From JAIBBG01 sp043748015 (GTDB lineage: Bacteria; Bacteroidota; Bacteroidia; Flavobacteriales_D; Sanyastnellaceae), in NCBI GenBank assembly GCA_043748015.1, contig JAYTOA010000010.1, forward strand, positions 1 through 27,604: a DNA stretch of 27,604 bases, written 5' to 3'. The notes under the pieces are model-generated. The model searched no databases. It saw nothing but the letters and a program-made list of their open reading frames with translations, and was not told the DNA's origin. Both the position numbers and the translations under genes were made by a program. Shown here in pieces: positions 1-6,857 of the stretch; the stretch's first letter is position 1; the number at the start of each line of letters is the position of its first letter.

Positions 1-99
<99 letters not shown>

Positions 100-130
100 C
101 GTGAAAACCTTCTCCATGAATCTGCGTGAA

Positions 131-160
131 ACAACACAACAACGGCCCCTCCCGGAGCCG
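131..160 (-). terminator. Possible weak terminator after the barrel gene
   Basis: On the minus strand, downstream of the stop codon at 227, bases 160-143 can form a GC-rich hairpin (CGGC/GCCG outer arms, one inner mismatch, then CC/GG). A T-rich stretch follows (minus-strand reading of 142-131). The imperfect stem and interrupted T run make this tentative. The rest of 100-226 shows no gene. Confidence 0.35.
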
Positions 161-226
161 TCATTGCGAAAAAACCTTCGCTTATTAGAGCGTAGATACG
201 CCGGTAGTGGATTGCAGCGTTTTCAT

Positions 227-1063
227 TTAGAAAGGCACAATCTGAAGTCCTACTGTCACCGGATACACCTCCGGGCCCTTGTTTTTCTGAAAGAGTGGAG
301 TGAGTCCGTAGGTGGCGAATAAAGTGAAGTTGCCATAACCTACACGCGCACTAGCCTCTAACGTGAATGGAGTCATATTGAATTCATCTTTTCTTCGTAG
401 TTGATTTTTTTCGCCGTGGTCTTCCCATTTCTGTCTGGTGATACTGCCCATTTTCCAGCCACCAATAACACCGCCGGCAATGTGAAATGATTTGTCGTTG
501 TCAAGGCTAGTATTGAATTCAAGCATCACCGGAACATTGAGGTAAGTGGCGCGCAGTTTATTCTTCGAGAAATTCATAATTGAATCCTGTACTGTATAAG
601 CATATGTGGCGGAGCTGTCTCTTGTCTGTACGCTCACGTTGTTCTTAAGCCCGTAGCTATTATAGGTGAGCCCAACGCCTACGAGCAATCCAACATAGTC
701 TTTGTAAAAGCGAATTTTCTCTTCGAAGATGTTGAACCTCCAGCTTAACGAACGACTGTAGTCGAGGTCTAACCATTGGGCCGTAGTGTCCATTGTAGTC
801 GTACCACTTTTGTTCAGGAGTAAATTCACGCCGACGTCTATTCCGCCCCAATGCGTGAGCGTTTCTTTGTCGCCGTCATGGTGATCATTATCTCCATCCT
901 CGTCCTGGTCTATTTCAAGATCGAGAGTGTCCTTTTTAGAGTCGGAATCGATAACGATAATTTTCGTGTCGCCCAAAACAATATTCGTTGTGTCGGGCTT
1001 CGTCTGGGCTACCATCAGCTGTGCAATGAACAATGTGATGAGTGTGAAAGTGAGCTTATTCAT
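227..1063 (-). CDS. Outer-membrane beta-barrel protein with an acidic/His linker
   Basis: A 278-residue protein with a type I signal peptide (about residues 1-19, hydrophobic core ending in VAQ). The C-terminal ~205 residues alternate in the way of small Bacteroidota barrels (outer-membrane beta-barrel / PorT-like families) and end in a terminal Phe, a usual signal for barrel insertion. Residues 52-67 form a dense Asp/Glu/Asp-His-His patch (DQDEDGDNDHHDGDKE) between the signal peptide and the first strand, which may bind divalent cations (inference). It stands alone, with the group II intron end downstream and a divergent small secreted protein upstream. The ATG at 1063 directly precedes the signal peptide. 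Substrate and partner are unknown. Confidence 0.75.
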   Translation of the reverse strand: MNKLTFTLITLFIAQLMVAQTKPDTTNIVLGDTKIIVIDSDSKKDTLDLEIDQDEDGDNDHHDGDKETLTHWGGIDVGVNLLLNKSGTTTMDTTAQWLDLDYSRSLSWRFNIFEEKIRFYKDYVGLLVGVGLTYNSYGLKNNVSVQTRDSSATYAYTVQDSIMNFSKNKLRATYLNVPVMLEFNTSLDNDKSFHIAGGVIGGWKMGSITRQKWEDHGEKNQLRRKDEFNMTPFTLEASARVGYGNFTLFATYGLTPLFQKNKGPEVYPVTVGLQIVPF

Positions 1064-1420
1064 AATGTATTTTTTAAAAGTTGAAATCGTCTTTACTTGT
1101 TTTTCGGATGTATGACGACCGACATTCTCTCAAGTTACAGACATAATATTTTTTTTCTTTGGGCGAAATATCAAAGTGTTATTTCGGTTCAAATAGGTCA
1201 TGTCGGCAGGATATTCACAAATACTGCCTAATGAAACTGCTACCAATAATTGACTTAGGTAAGTCGCCAATAAGATTGTACTCTAACACACGAGGCACAA
1301 TGATTGCCACATTTTCGGAAGATTCACAACCACTGCGAAATGAATTATTTTGTTCAACCGGATAAAACTGTAACTTCACCACAACTAAAAGCGTCATCTA
1401 TTCCATCACAGCTTGACCTG
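1064..1420. other. Divergent intergenic region, no gene seen
   Basis: This 357-base gap lies between the starts of the barrel gene (minus) and the small secreted protein (plus). Short open frames here lack a signal peptide, recognisable motif or plausible start context. The only element I can support is the plus-strand promoter at 1349-1378. A T-rich tract lies at 1147-1160. Confidence 0.6.
1349..1378 (+). promoter_or_regulatory. Bacteroidota-type promoter for the gene at 1421
   Basis: TTTG at 1349-1352, an 18-base spacer, then TAACTTCA at 1371-1378. The -7 box departs from TAnnTTTG at its last two bases. The spacing equals that of the better promoters before panC and prs in this window. It puts transcription start near 1385, about 35 bases before the ATG. 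Confidence 0.5.
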
Positions 1421-1756
1421 ATGAAACGATTGCTTACCATATCGATGATATTGACTTTGCTCTTTGGAGCAACCGATTTGGCCTATTCCGGGCAGCCTGA
1501 CAAGCCACAAAAGGAAAAGGAATCAAAGGAGACCGCTAAGTCAAACGATCAACCGGAACCTAATTTGGATGGAGTGGTTGAAGTAAGTTTTAAGATTGAT
1601 CAAGTGGGAAAAGTTCAGATACTGAACATCAATTCTACAAGCCCGCAACTTTCAGAGTACGTCATCATGAAGTTAGGGAAAATTCAACTTGAAAAGGGAA
1701 ATTCTCAAATTGGCAAGGTGATCAAGTACCGCTTCGTTTTCAAGAAACAAGCCTAG
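1421..1756 (+). CDS. Small secreted protein with a TonB-C-like fold pattern
   Basis: A 111-residue protein. The frame is open upstream to 1304, but the ATG at 1421 begins a classic signal peptide (MKRLLTIS, hydrophobic stretch, then YSG), and a promoter lies just upstream. A Lys/Glu-rich linker (about residues 28-47) leads into a beta-rich domain, VEVSFKIDQVGKVQILNINS, then a helix-like segment and a final strand FVFKKQA. This strand-strand-helix-strand order resembles TonB C-terminal-like domains, but no TonB membrane anchor follows the pattern. It is probably a periplasmic conserved hypothetical. It converges on the TPR gene at 1789, 32 bases away. Confidence 0.65.
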   Translation: MKRLLTISMILTLLFGATDLAYSGQPDKPQKEKESKETAKSNDQPEPNLDGVVEVSFKIDQVGKVQILNINSTSPQLSEYVIMKLGKIQLEKGNSQIGKVIKYRFVFKKQA

Positions 1757-1788
1757 CAATCGAGTGTAGATTCAAACGGCATTCATTT

Positions 1789-2655
1789 TTAGAACTGAAA
1801 ATAGGTTCTCCTCTTGAATCTCGGTTTTTCATGTCGATCGAGACAAAGTCTTCTATAGTTGATTTCGGCATCGTCATCCCCCATTTCCGCTGCTTCCACC
1901 CAGTCGCCGCAAGCGCCTTCCATGTCGTGCATATTATAGAGTGCTTCGCCACGGTAGTAAAGTACCTCCGCAGTGAAATCAATACTCTCAAGTTTCAATT
2001 CTGAAAGTACTTCCATGGCATTTCTGTTTTGACCCATATCGAGCAGGATGATGGCCATATTCATTTTCGCGCGGTGCATTTTCGGATTCAGCGTGTACGC
2101 TTCCTGAAAATCTTCCATTGCGAGATTTATTTTTCGTTGATCTGCATAATTGGCCGCTCGCAAATAGTAAGCATCGGCATATGTACTGTCGCGCCACAAC
2201 GCTTCATTGAGATAGCGCAAGCTCGCTTTGTTTTCCATGTTCATGTACTCTACAGTTGCCATCCAGTAGTATCCGCGTGGATCCTCTTCATTATGTTGAA
2301 GAAAAGTCATCAGATCCACTTTCGCCGATTCATAAAGCGTCATTGAAATTTTACAAATGCCTCTATTGAGCAATAGGTCGTCTTTTTTGTATCCCGCTAT
2401 TCTCGCTTGTTCGTAATCTTCAAGAGCCCGAGAGAAGTCACCGAGTTTGTGAGCGCAATCCGCACGCAGCATCAAAGCTTCCGGCGCGGCATGTTGCAAC
2501 ACTGCAATCTCCGCACTTTTCCATGCAGTCTCATAGTCGCCTTTGTTGAAAGACTCGAGCGCCTGGTCGTATGCAGATTGACAAAATGACGACGCACCAA
2601 TGATGTTCATTGCGACGAACAACAACATGCGCGAAAAGAGATCACTTGTTTTCAT
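1789..2655 (-). CDS. Secreted tetratricopeptide-repeat protein
   Basis: A 288-residue protein from the ATG at 2655. An upstream in-frame ATG at 2697 would only add a charged tail before the signal peptide, so 2655 is preferred. Residues 1-26 form a signal peptide ending SFCQ. The rest consists of TPR units, seen as repeated segments such as AYDQALESFNKGDYETAWKS, ALMLRADCAHKLGDFSRALE, AYYLRAANYADQRKINLAME and VLYYRGEALYNMHDMEGACG. The last unit has the ACxDW pattern typical of Sel1/TPR proteins of this phylum. It probably acts as a periplasmic or outer-membrane-associated scaffold. No enzymatic motif is seen. Downstream of mltD on the same strand but separated from it by a strong terminator, so transcribed separately. 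Confidence 0.78.
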   Translation of the reverse strand: MKTSDLFSRMLLFVAMNIIGASSFCQSAYDQALESFNKGDYETAWKSAEIAVLQHAAPEALMLRADCAHKLGDFSRALEDYEQARIAGYKKDDLLLNRGICKISMTLYESAKVDLMTFLQHNEEDPRGYYWMATVEYMNMENKASLRYLNEALWRDSTYADAYYLRAANYADQRKINLAMEDFQEAYTLNPKMHRAKMNMAIILLDMGQNRNAMEVLSELKLESIDFTAEVLYYRGEALYNMHDMEGACGDWVEAAEMGDDDAEINYRRLCLDRHEKPRFKRRTYFQF

Positions 2656-2800
2656 ATTCGCTTTTACGCGGGGATGAGAGAAATGTTTTGAATTCAAAAC
2701 ACGGGGTAGGGGGATAGTTTATTTTGGCAAACCACTGTCGGCCAATTCATCTGAAAATCATCTTTGGTAGCGGAACACCAGCCTGAACAATTTTGAAATG

Positions 2801-2828
2801 AAAAAGCCGCCTCGACGGGCGGCTTTTT
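2801..2828 (-). terminator. Intrinsic terminator of mltD
   Basis: A perfect 11-bp stem: 2801-2811 pairs with 2818-2828 (AAAAAGCCGCC with GGCGGCTTTTT), with a 6-base loop. Read on the minus strand it begins 13 bases after the mltD stop and ends in five T. The symmetrical A/T flanks mean it could also work on the plus strand. Confidence 0.9.
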
Positions 2829-2841
2829 GAGTTTTGTAGAA

Positions 2842-4479
2842 TTATATCTGCTTGATTTTAATTTTTTGTCCGACCGCAAGTTTATTTTCTCTCAATCCGG
2901 AATTCAAATCTTTGATTTGATCAATTGACACGCCTTTGGCGCTTGCGATCTTAGTCAATGTATCACCCTTTTGGATAGTGTAGTATTTAAACTGCGGTGT
3001 TACATCAGCTTTAGTGACAGCCTTTTTCGTGGAGGTGGTATTGTTCGTTGTCACTGTTTTCTTGCCATCGTTCTGATAATTCTCTTCTTCACCACCCTCT
3101 TTCACCGCCGATTCTGCATGATTGTTCTCAGCAACCTCTCCTTCTTTCGCATCATCAACGTATATAGTCTTTTTTACTTTAGTCTGAATTTTGAGTGACT
3201 GGCCCGGTTTGATAGAAGACCCTTTAATTTTATTCCACTTGCGCATTTCACCTAAAGTCACATCGTATTTATTGGCAATACTTCCCAGAGATTCACCACG
3301 CCTTACTTTATGGGTTTTCCATCCGGTTTCCCATATGGTTGTGGCGACTTTTCCTTCAATTGCTTTTGGAGATTCGGTAACCGAAGCCGTTAGTGCCGGC
3401 TCATATCTGCGCTCTTCGCTCTTAGCATAAACTGTGCTTTCATTTGACATGAATATGCCAACTTTGTTCACCGGCAAAACCAGGTAATGCTTGTAACCAT
3501 TCTCAGGAATCTCGCGCAGCTTATATGTTCCATTAAGGAACGCAATATCATCCTCAGGCATGTTGATAGCGCCTGCAAGTGATTTGAAATCGATTCGCTT
3601 TGAAACGGTAACGGTATCCACTTCGAAACAAGTTGTGATGGGCGTCTTCGGATAAATATTGTGCTCAGCGGCATGGTTCATTACATAATTAACAGCGATA
3701 AATGCCGGAACATAACCTTGCGTTTCTTTAGGGAGATATTGCTTGATGGCCCAGAAATTCTTTTGACCACCCGATCTGCGAATAGCTTTGTTCACATTTC
3801 CTGGACCGCTGTTGTATGCAGCAAGCGCAAGCTGCCAGTCACCGAATGTGTTGTACAGGAATTTCAAGTATTTGCATGCCGCTTCTGTGGATTTGTAAGC
3901 ATCAAAACGCTCGTCCTGATAACTACTTACATTGAGGCCGTACATCTTTCCGGTGGCAACCATGAACTGCCACAATCCACCGGCACCAGCTTTGGAAATA
4001 GCTGTTGGATTCAAGGCTGATTCTACAATAGAGAGGTATTTCATCTCAAGTGGAATTCCGTGCTTAGCAAGGCATTCCTCCATCATTGGGAAATACAACT
4101 CAGACATTCCCAATACTTTGCTTGAAATATCTCTGCGGCGCACAGCGTAGAGGTTGATGAAGTCGCGCACATTGCTGTTGTATACTAGGTCAAACGGACT
4201 ATTTGCATCGAGAATAGCCATTCTTTTGGCCATGATATCATCGGAGAAATTAGGTACTGCTTCGGGGCTGTAGCCGTATGCATTCAACAACTTTTCTTCG
4301 GTACTGAAGCAGTAATGATGCAAATAACTCGACACGAGAATTCTGTCAATTTCCGCCAGAGAAGGGTCGTCGCTTCTCATATTTTCGACCGGAAGTGGCG
4401 GAATAGAATCGACAACTAAGGCAGCTGTCATACTCCACCCTGAGAACAACAACACAATGATAAATGCGCATTTTTTCAT
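2842..4479 (-). CDS. mltD: Membrane-associated lytic murein transglycosylase D with two LysM domains
   Basis: A 545-residue protein that would cleave the MurNAc-GlcNAc bond of peptidoglycan to form 1,6-anhydroMurNAc. The ATG at 4479 starts a signal peptide (MKKCAFIIVLLFSGWSM). The SLT domain spans about 140-270: catalytic Glu153 in SIVESALNP, GAGGLWQF at 165-172 and AYNSGPGNV at 221-229. LysM domains follow at about 390-432 (HKVRRGESLGSIANKYDVTL) and 498-543 (YYTIQKGDTLTKIASAKGVS), joined by a Lys/Glu/Thr-rich linker. This is the usual Bacteroidota MltD arrangement. A frame extension up to 4554 lacks any export signal and is rejected. It is monocistronic, with its own terminator. Confidence 0.93.
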   Translation of the reverse strand: MKKCAFIIVLLFSGWSMTAALVVDSIPPLPVENMRSDDPSLAEIDRILVSSYLHHYCFSTEEKLLNAYGYSPEAVPNFSDDIMAKRMAILDANSPFDLVYNSNVRDFINLYAVRRRDISSKVLGMSELYFPMMEECLAKHGIPLEMKYLSIVESALNPTAISKAGAGGLWQFMVATGKMYGLNVSSYQDERFDAYKSTEAACKYLKFLYNTFGDWQLALAAYNSGPGNVNKAIRRSGGQKNFWAIKQYLPKETQGYVPAFIAVNYVMNHAAEHNIYPKTPITTCFEVDTVTVSKRIDFKSLAGAINMPEDDIAFLNGTYKLREIPENGYKHYLVLPVNKVGIFMSNESTVYAKSEERRYEPALTASVTESPKAIEGKVATTIWETGWKTHKVRRGESLGSIANKYDVTLGEMRKWNKIKGSSIKPGQSLKIQTKVKKTIYVDDAKEGEVAENNHAESAVKEGGEEENYQNDGKKTVTTNNTTSTKKAVTKADVTPQFKYYTIQKGDTLTKIASAKGVSIDQIKDLNSGLRENKLAVGQKIKIKQI

Positions 4480-4785
4480 GATTTCCCTTTTTAGCAGTTG
4501 ATAAATGTAAGGGCGATGGTAATAAAAAAACATTTCCAACGCGCCTTTTGGCACAACTTAGTAAACGAGCACAAATTGTTCAATGTTTCATTTTAAACCG
4601 CAAGCCTTCGCTGTTGTTTTCAACAGGATGATGAGTAGAAGTCATGCGGACACCAAACGATTGATACATTCGACTAAAGGTAAACGAAAAAATTCAGAAT
4701 ATTGAATGAAATAAGCTTTCCGACCTCGAAAAGGCAATTCAGGAGATGAAGCAGCCCCTTATCACGCTGAAAACGGAAGCGGATT
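4480..4785. other. Intergenic region between mltD and tatA
   Basis: These 306 bases separate two minus-strand genes. I see no start-signal combination for a further gene and no strong hairpin after tatA. A weak promoter-like TTG (4583-4581) and TAAGTTGT (4560-4553), spaced by 20 bases, sits on the minus strand before mltD, but the match is poor. Confidence 0.5.
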
Positions 4786-4959
4786 TTACTTTTCCTCCTG
4801 CTTCTCAGGAGCATCAGATACGTCGCCTTTGCTGGCATCTTTGAATTCTTTGACACCCTTTCCGAGACCGCGCATCAATTCAGGAATTTTCTTGCCACCG
4901 AAGAAAAGCAATACAATTACAAGAATGATGATGATCTCTGTTGGTCCTATTCTGCCCAT
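4786..4959 (-). CDS. tatA: Sec-independent protein translocase subunit TatA
   Basis: A 57-residue protein, small enough to be missed by length cut-offs. Translation from the ATG at 4959 gives a one-helix membrane anchor (IGPTEIIIILVIVLLFFGG), the Gly-Gly hinge, the conserved amphipathic helix (KKIPELMRGLGKGVKEFKDA) and a short charged tail ending KQEEK. Polar Glu at position 8 in the helix and the FFGGKKIPEL hinge are hallmarks of TatA/E. It would form the pore-like oligomer that, with TatC, moves folded proteins through the inner membrane. tatC is not in the window. It is followed leftward by mltD but separated by 306 bases. Confidence 0.92.
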   Translation of the reverse strand: MGRIGPTEIIIILVIVLLFFGGKKIPELMRGLGKGVKEFKDASKGDVSDAPEKQEEK

Positions 4960-4994
4960 GGATAAATTGTTTTAGCGCTGTGAAAAACGCGCTG

Positions 4995-5002
4995 CAAAAA
5001 TA
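4995..5002 (-). promoter_or_regulatory. Possible -7 box for tatA
   Basis: Minus-strand reading gives TATTTTTG, a perfect TAnnTTTG, 36 bases upstream of the tatA ATG. No TTTG is seen at the 18-base spacing used by panC and prs, so support is partial. Confidence 0.35.
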
Positions 5003-5039
5003 GTGGATTCAATTGCATTGGTGATGATTCTCGAAATTA

Positions 5040-5056
5040 TTCTGATAAAATCAGAA
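5040..5056 (-). terminator. Possible weak terminator of panC
   Basis: An AT-rich 7-bp hairpin (TTCTGAT / ATCAGAA, loop AAA) lies 5 bases beyond the panC stop, followed on the minus strand by ATAATTT. The short stem makes it doubtful. Confidence 0.35.
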
Positions 5057-5060
5057 GATA

Positions 5061-5906
5061 TCATAACCACATATTATCAATGAGTCTGACGTCCCCTACG
5101 AAGGCCGCCATCAAGGCAATCGGCGCGCTGGAGTCTTCCCAGGCGTGCACCGGCTTGAAAGTATCGGCATCGACAATTTGCAGGTATTCGGGAGAAATTC
5201 CTTCGATAGCATCCAGGTTTTCAAGTGCTTTTTTGACCAAGATAGCCGGCGAGTGTTCTTTACCACTTGCCTTCATCGCAAACAAGACCTCGCTGATTTT
5301 TGAAGCGATATGTCTGTCGTGTTCATTCAGTCTTGTATTTCTCGAGCTCATAGCCAAGCCGTCTATTTCTCGAATAATGGGACAACCGACCACTTCCAGT
5401 GGCATTTTTTCTTTCTGCGTCATAGCGCGAATCAAAGAGAGTTGCTGGAAGTCCTTTTCGCCGAAGTAGGCGATATCAGGTTGAACTATTTCGAACAACC
5501 TCTTTACAACTGTAAGAACGCCGTCGAAGTGACCCGGCCGGTAATGTCCCTCGAGTGTATTGCTCAGCAATCCAAAATCCCAACTCGACATCATTGGAGT
5601 AGGATATATTTCTTTTACCGATGGATAAAAAAGCACGTCGCAATTCGCAACTTCAAGAAGTTGTAAATCTTCTTCGAAAATGCGTGGATATTTTTTCAGG
5701 TCGTCCGGATTGTTGAATTGCGTCGGATTGACGAAAATGGACACAATTACAATGTCGCAGTGATCTCTTGCCCTGTTAATCAACGAGATATGTCCGGAAT
5801 GCAGCGCTCCCATCGTCGGAACGAAGCCAATGACCTTTCCGGCACGGTGCATTTCCTGCTCCCATGTCCGAACGGACGTAATGCTTTCAAAAACAGTGAC
5901 TGACAA
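5061..5906 (-). CDS. panC: Pantothenate synthetase
   Basis: A 281-residue protein that would join pantoate and beta-alanine with ATP to make pantothenate, the last step before coenzyme A synthesis. It shows the HIGH-type nucleotide motif PTMGALHSGH (30-39), FVNPTQF, YFGEKDFQQL near 150 and the KMSKS-like segment LAMSSRN near 185. The start is TTG at 5906. An in-frame TGA lies three codons upstream, and the N-terminal length before PTMG matches E. coli PanC, so the internal ATG at residue 19 would be too short. It has a good promoter of its own at 5932-5961 and diverges from the GT5-domain gene. panD and panB are not visible. Confidence 0.96.
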   Translation of the reverse strand: MSVTVFESITSVRTWEQEMHRAGKVIGFVPTMGALHSGHISLINRARDHCDIVIVSIFVNPTQFNNPDDLKKYPRIFEEDLQLLEVANCDVLFYPSVKEIYPTPMMSSWDFGLLSNTLEGHYRPGHFDGVLTVVKRLFEIVQPDIAYFGEKDFQQLSLIRAMTQKEKMPLEVVGCPIIREIDGLAMSSRNTRLNEHDRHIASKISEVLFAMKASGKEHSPAILVKKALENLDAIEGISPEYLQIVDADTFKPVHAWEDSSAPIALMAAFVGDVRLIDNMWL

Positions 5907-5931
5907 GATTTTTCAAGAAAATGTGTGGGTT

Positions 5932-5961
5932 CAAATCTAAATGTTTGGATTTATCAACAAA
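5932..5961 (-). promoter_or_regulatory. panC promoter
   Basis: On the minus strand: TTTG (5961-5958), 18 bases, then TAGATTTG (5939-5932), both perfect matches to the Bacteroidota primary-sigma consensus. The inferred start is near 5925, leaving a leader of about 20 bases before the TTG start codon. It overlaps the plus-strand promoter at 5944-5979. Confidence 0.72.
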
Positions 5962-5979
5962 GATTTATATCTATCTTTG
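5944..5979 (+). promoter_or_regulatory. Promoter of the GT5-domain gene
   Basis: TATCTTTG at 5972-5979 is a perfect TAnnTTTG box. The nearest exact TTTG is at 5944-5947 with a long 24-base spacer. TTTA at 5950-5953 would give the 18-base spacing. Transcription would start near 5986, 25 bases before the ATG. Confidence 0.62.
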
Positions 5980-6010
5980 CAACTCTTTTCAGTTGAATTA
6001 TTAATAACGT

Positions 6011-6841
6011 ATGAGCAATAAAACCAAAATTCTATACGTCTCTCAGGAAATTCTTCCATTCACACCGGAAACACCAACCTCACAAAGCAGCAGGTTTCTA
6101 CCACAGGCTGTTCATGAAGGCGGCAAAGAAACAAGAATCTTTATGCCGCGCTACGGTAAGATCAATGAGCGCAGACATCAATTGCACGAAGTGATCAGGT
6201 TGAGTGGAATGAATCTGATAGTAGACGATACCGATCATCCACTAATAATCAAAGTTGCCAGCATCCCACAGATCAGGCTTCAAGTATACTTCATCGACAA
6301 TCAGGAGTTTTTTCACAGGAAAGCATTTTTCCACGATGAGAACTCCAACATGTTTCCGGATAATGACATGAGAATGATCTTCTTCACGAAGGGCGTTCTG
6401 GAAACAGTGAAAAAACTAGGTTGGGCACCGGATATTATCCATTGCCACGGCTGGTTTGCTTCATTGATGCCTTTATATGTGAAGAAACTGTACAGCAGAG
6501 ATCCACACTTCGCTGATGCGAAAATTGTGACTTCGCTTTACAATGATGCCTTCAAAGGACCACTTGATAAAAAGATTGCCGAGAAAATTACTTTCGACAG
6601 CATCAAGATAGATGACATGCAACATCTCTCAACTCCAACACATACAAATCTTGCTAAGTTGGCTCTTCAGTATTCTGACGCTGCCATAATTGGAGAGGAA
6701 GGTGTAAATCCGGAACTTGAGCAATATTGCAATTCGATTGATGTTCCCGTACTTCAACAAAATAGCGAAGTGGATTACCTGCAAGCTGTTGATGAATTTT
6801 ATGATTATGTTGTCTTGGGAAAGTCCGAACTCGTTGATTAG
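6011..6841 (+). CDS. Lone glycogen/starch synthase N-terminal (GT5) domain, probably not a synthase
   Basis: A 276-residue protein with the shape of the N-terminal Rossmann domain of GlgA: KILYVSQEILPF (strand 1), RIFMPRYG, PDIIHCHGWFASLMPLY (equivalent to the HxW region of GlgA). The whole C-terminal GT1 domain of normal GlgA (~470-500 residues) is absent. The ADP-glucose-binding KxGGL motif that should follow EIxPF is replaced by TPETPTSQSSRFLP. Such short proteins next to panC and glmS recur across Bacteroidota and are commonly annotated glycogen synthase (family knowledge). A catalytic role is doubtful; a binding or regulatory role is inference. The ATG at 6011 follows a good promoter, and DUF4270 begins 16 bases after the stop. 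Confidence 0.85.
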   Translation: MSNKTKILYVSQEILPFTPETPTSQSSRFLPQAVHEGGKETRIFMPRYGKINERRHQLHEVIRLSGMNLIVDDTDHPLIIKVASIPQIRLQVYFIDNQEFFHRKAFFHDENSNMFPDNDMRMIFFTKGVLETVKKLGWAPDIIHCHGWFASLMPLYVKKLYSRDPHFADAKIVTSLYNDAFKGPLDKKIAEKITFDSIKIDDMQHLSTPTHTNLAKLALQYSDAAIIGEEGVNPELEQYCNSIDVPVLQQNSEVDYLQAVDEFYDYVVLGKSELVD

Positions 6842-6857
6842 TATTACCCGTAACGAT

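Noticed and set aside
4480..4554. An N-terminal extension of mltD
   Set aside because: It would bury the signal peptide. The ATG at 4479 gives a normal exported protein.
5920..5945. A tRNA T-arm-like stretch (GGGTTCAAATCT)
   Set aside because: No acceptor, D or anticodon arms surround it. It lies within the panC leader and promoter.
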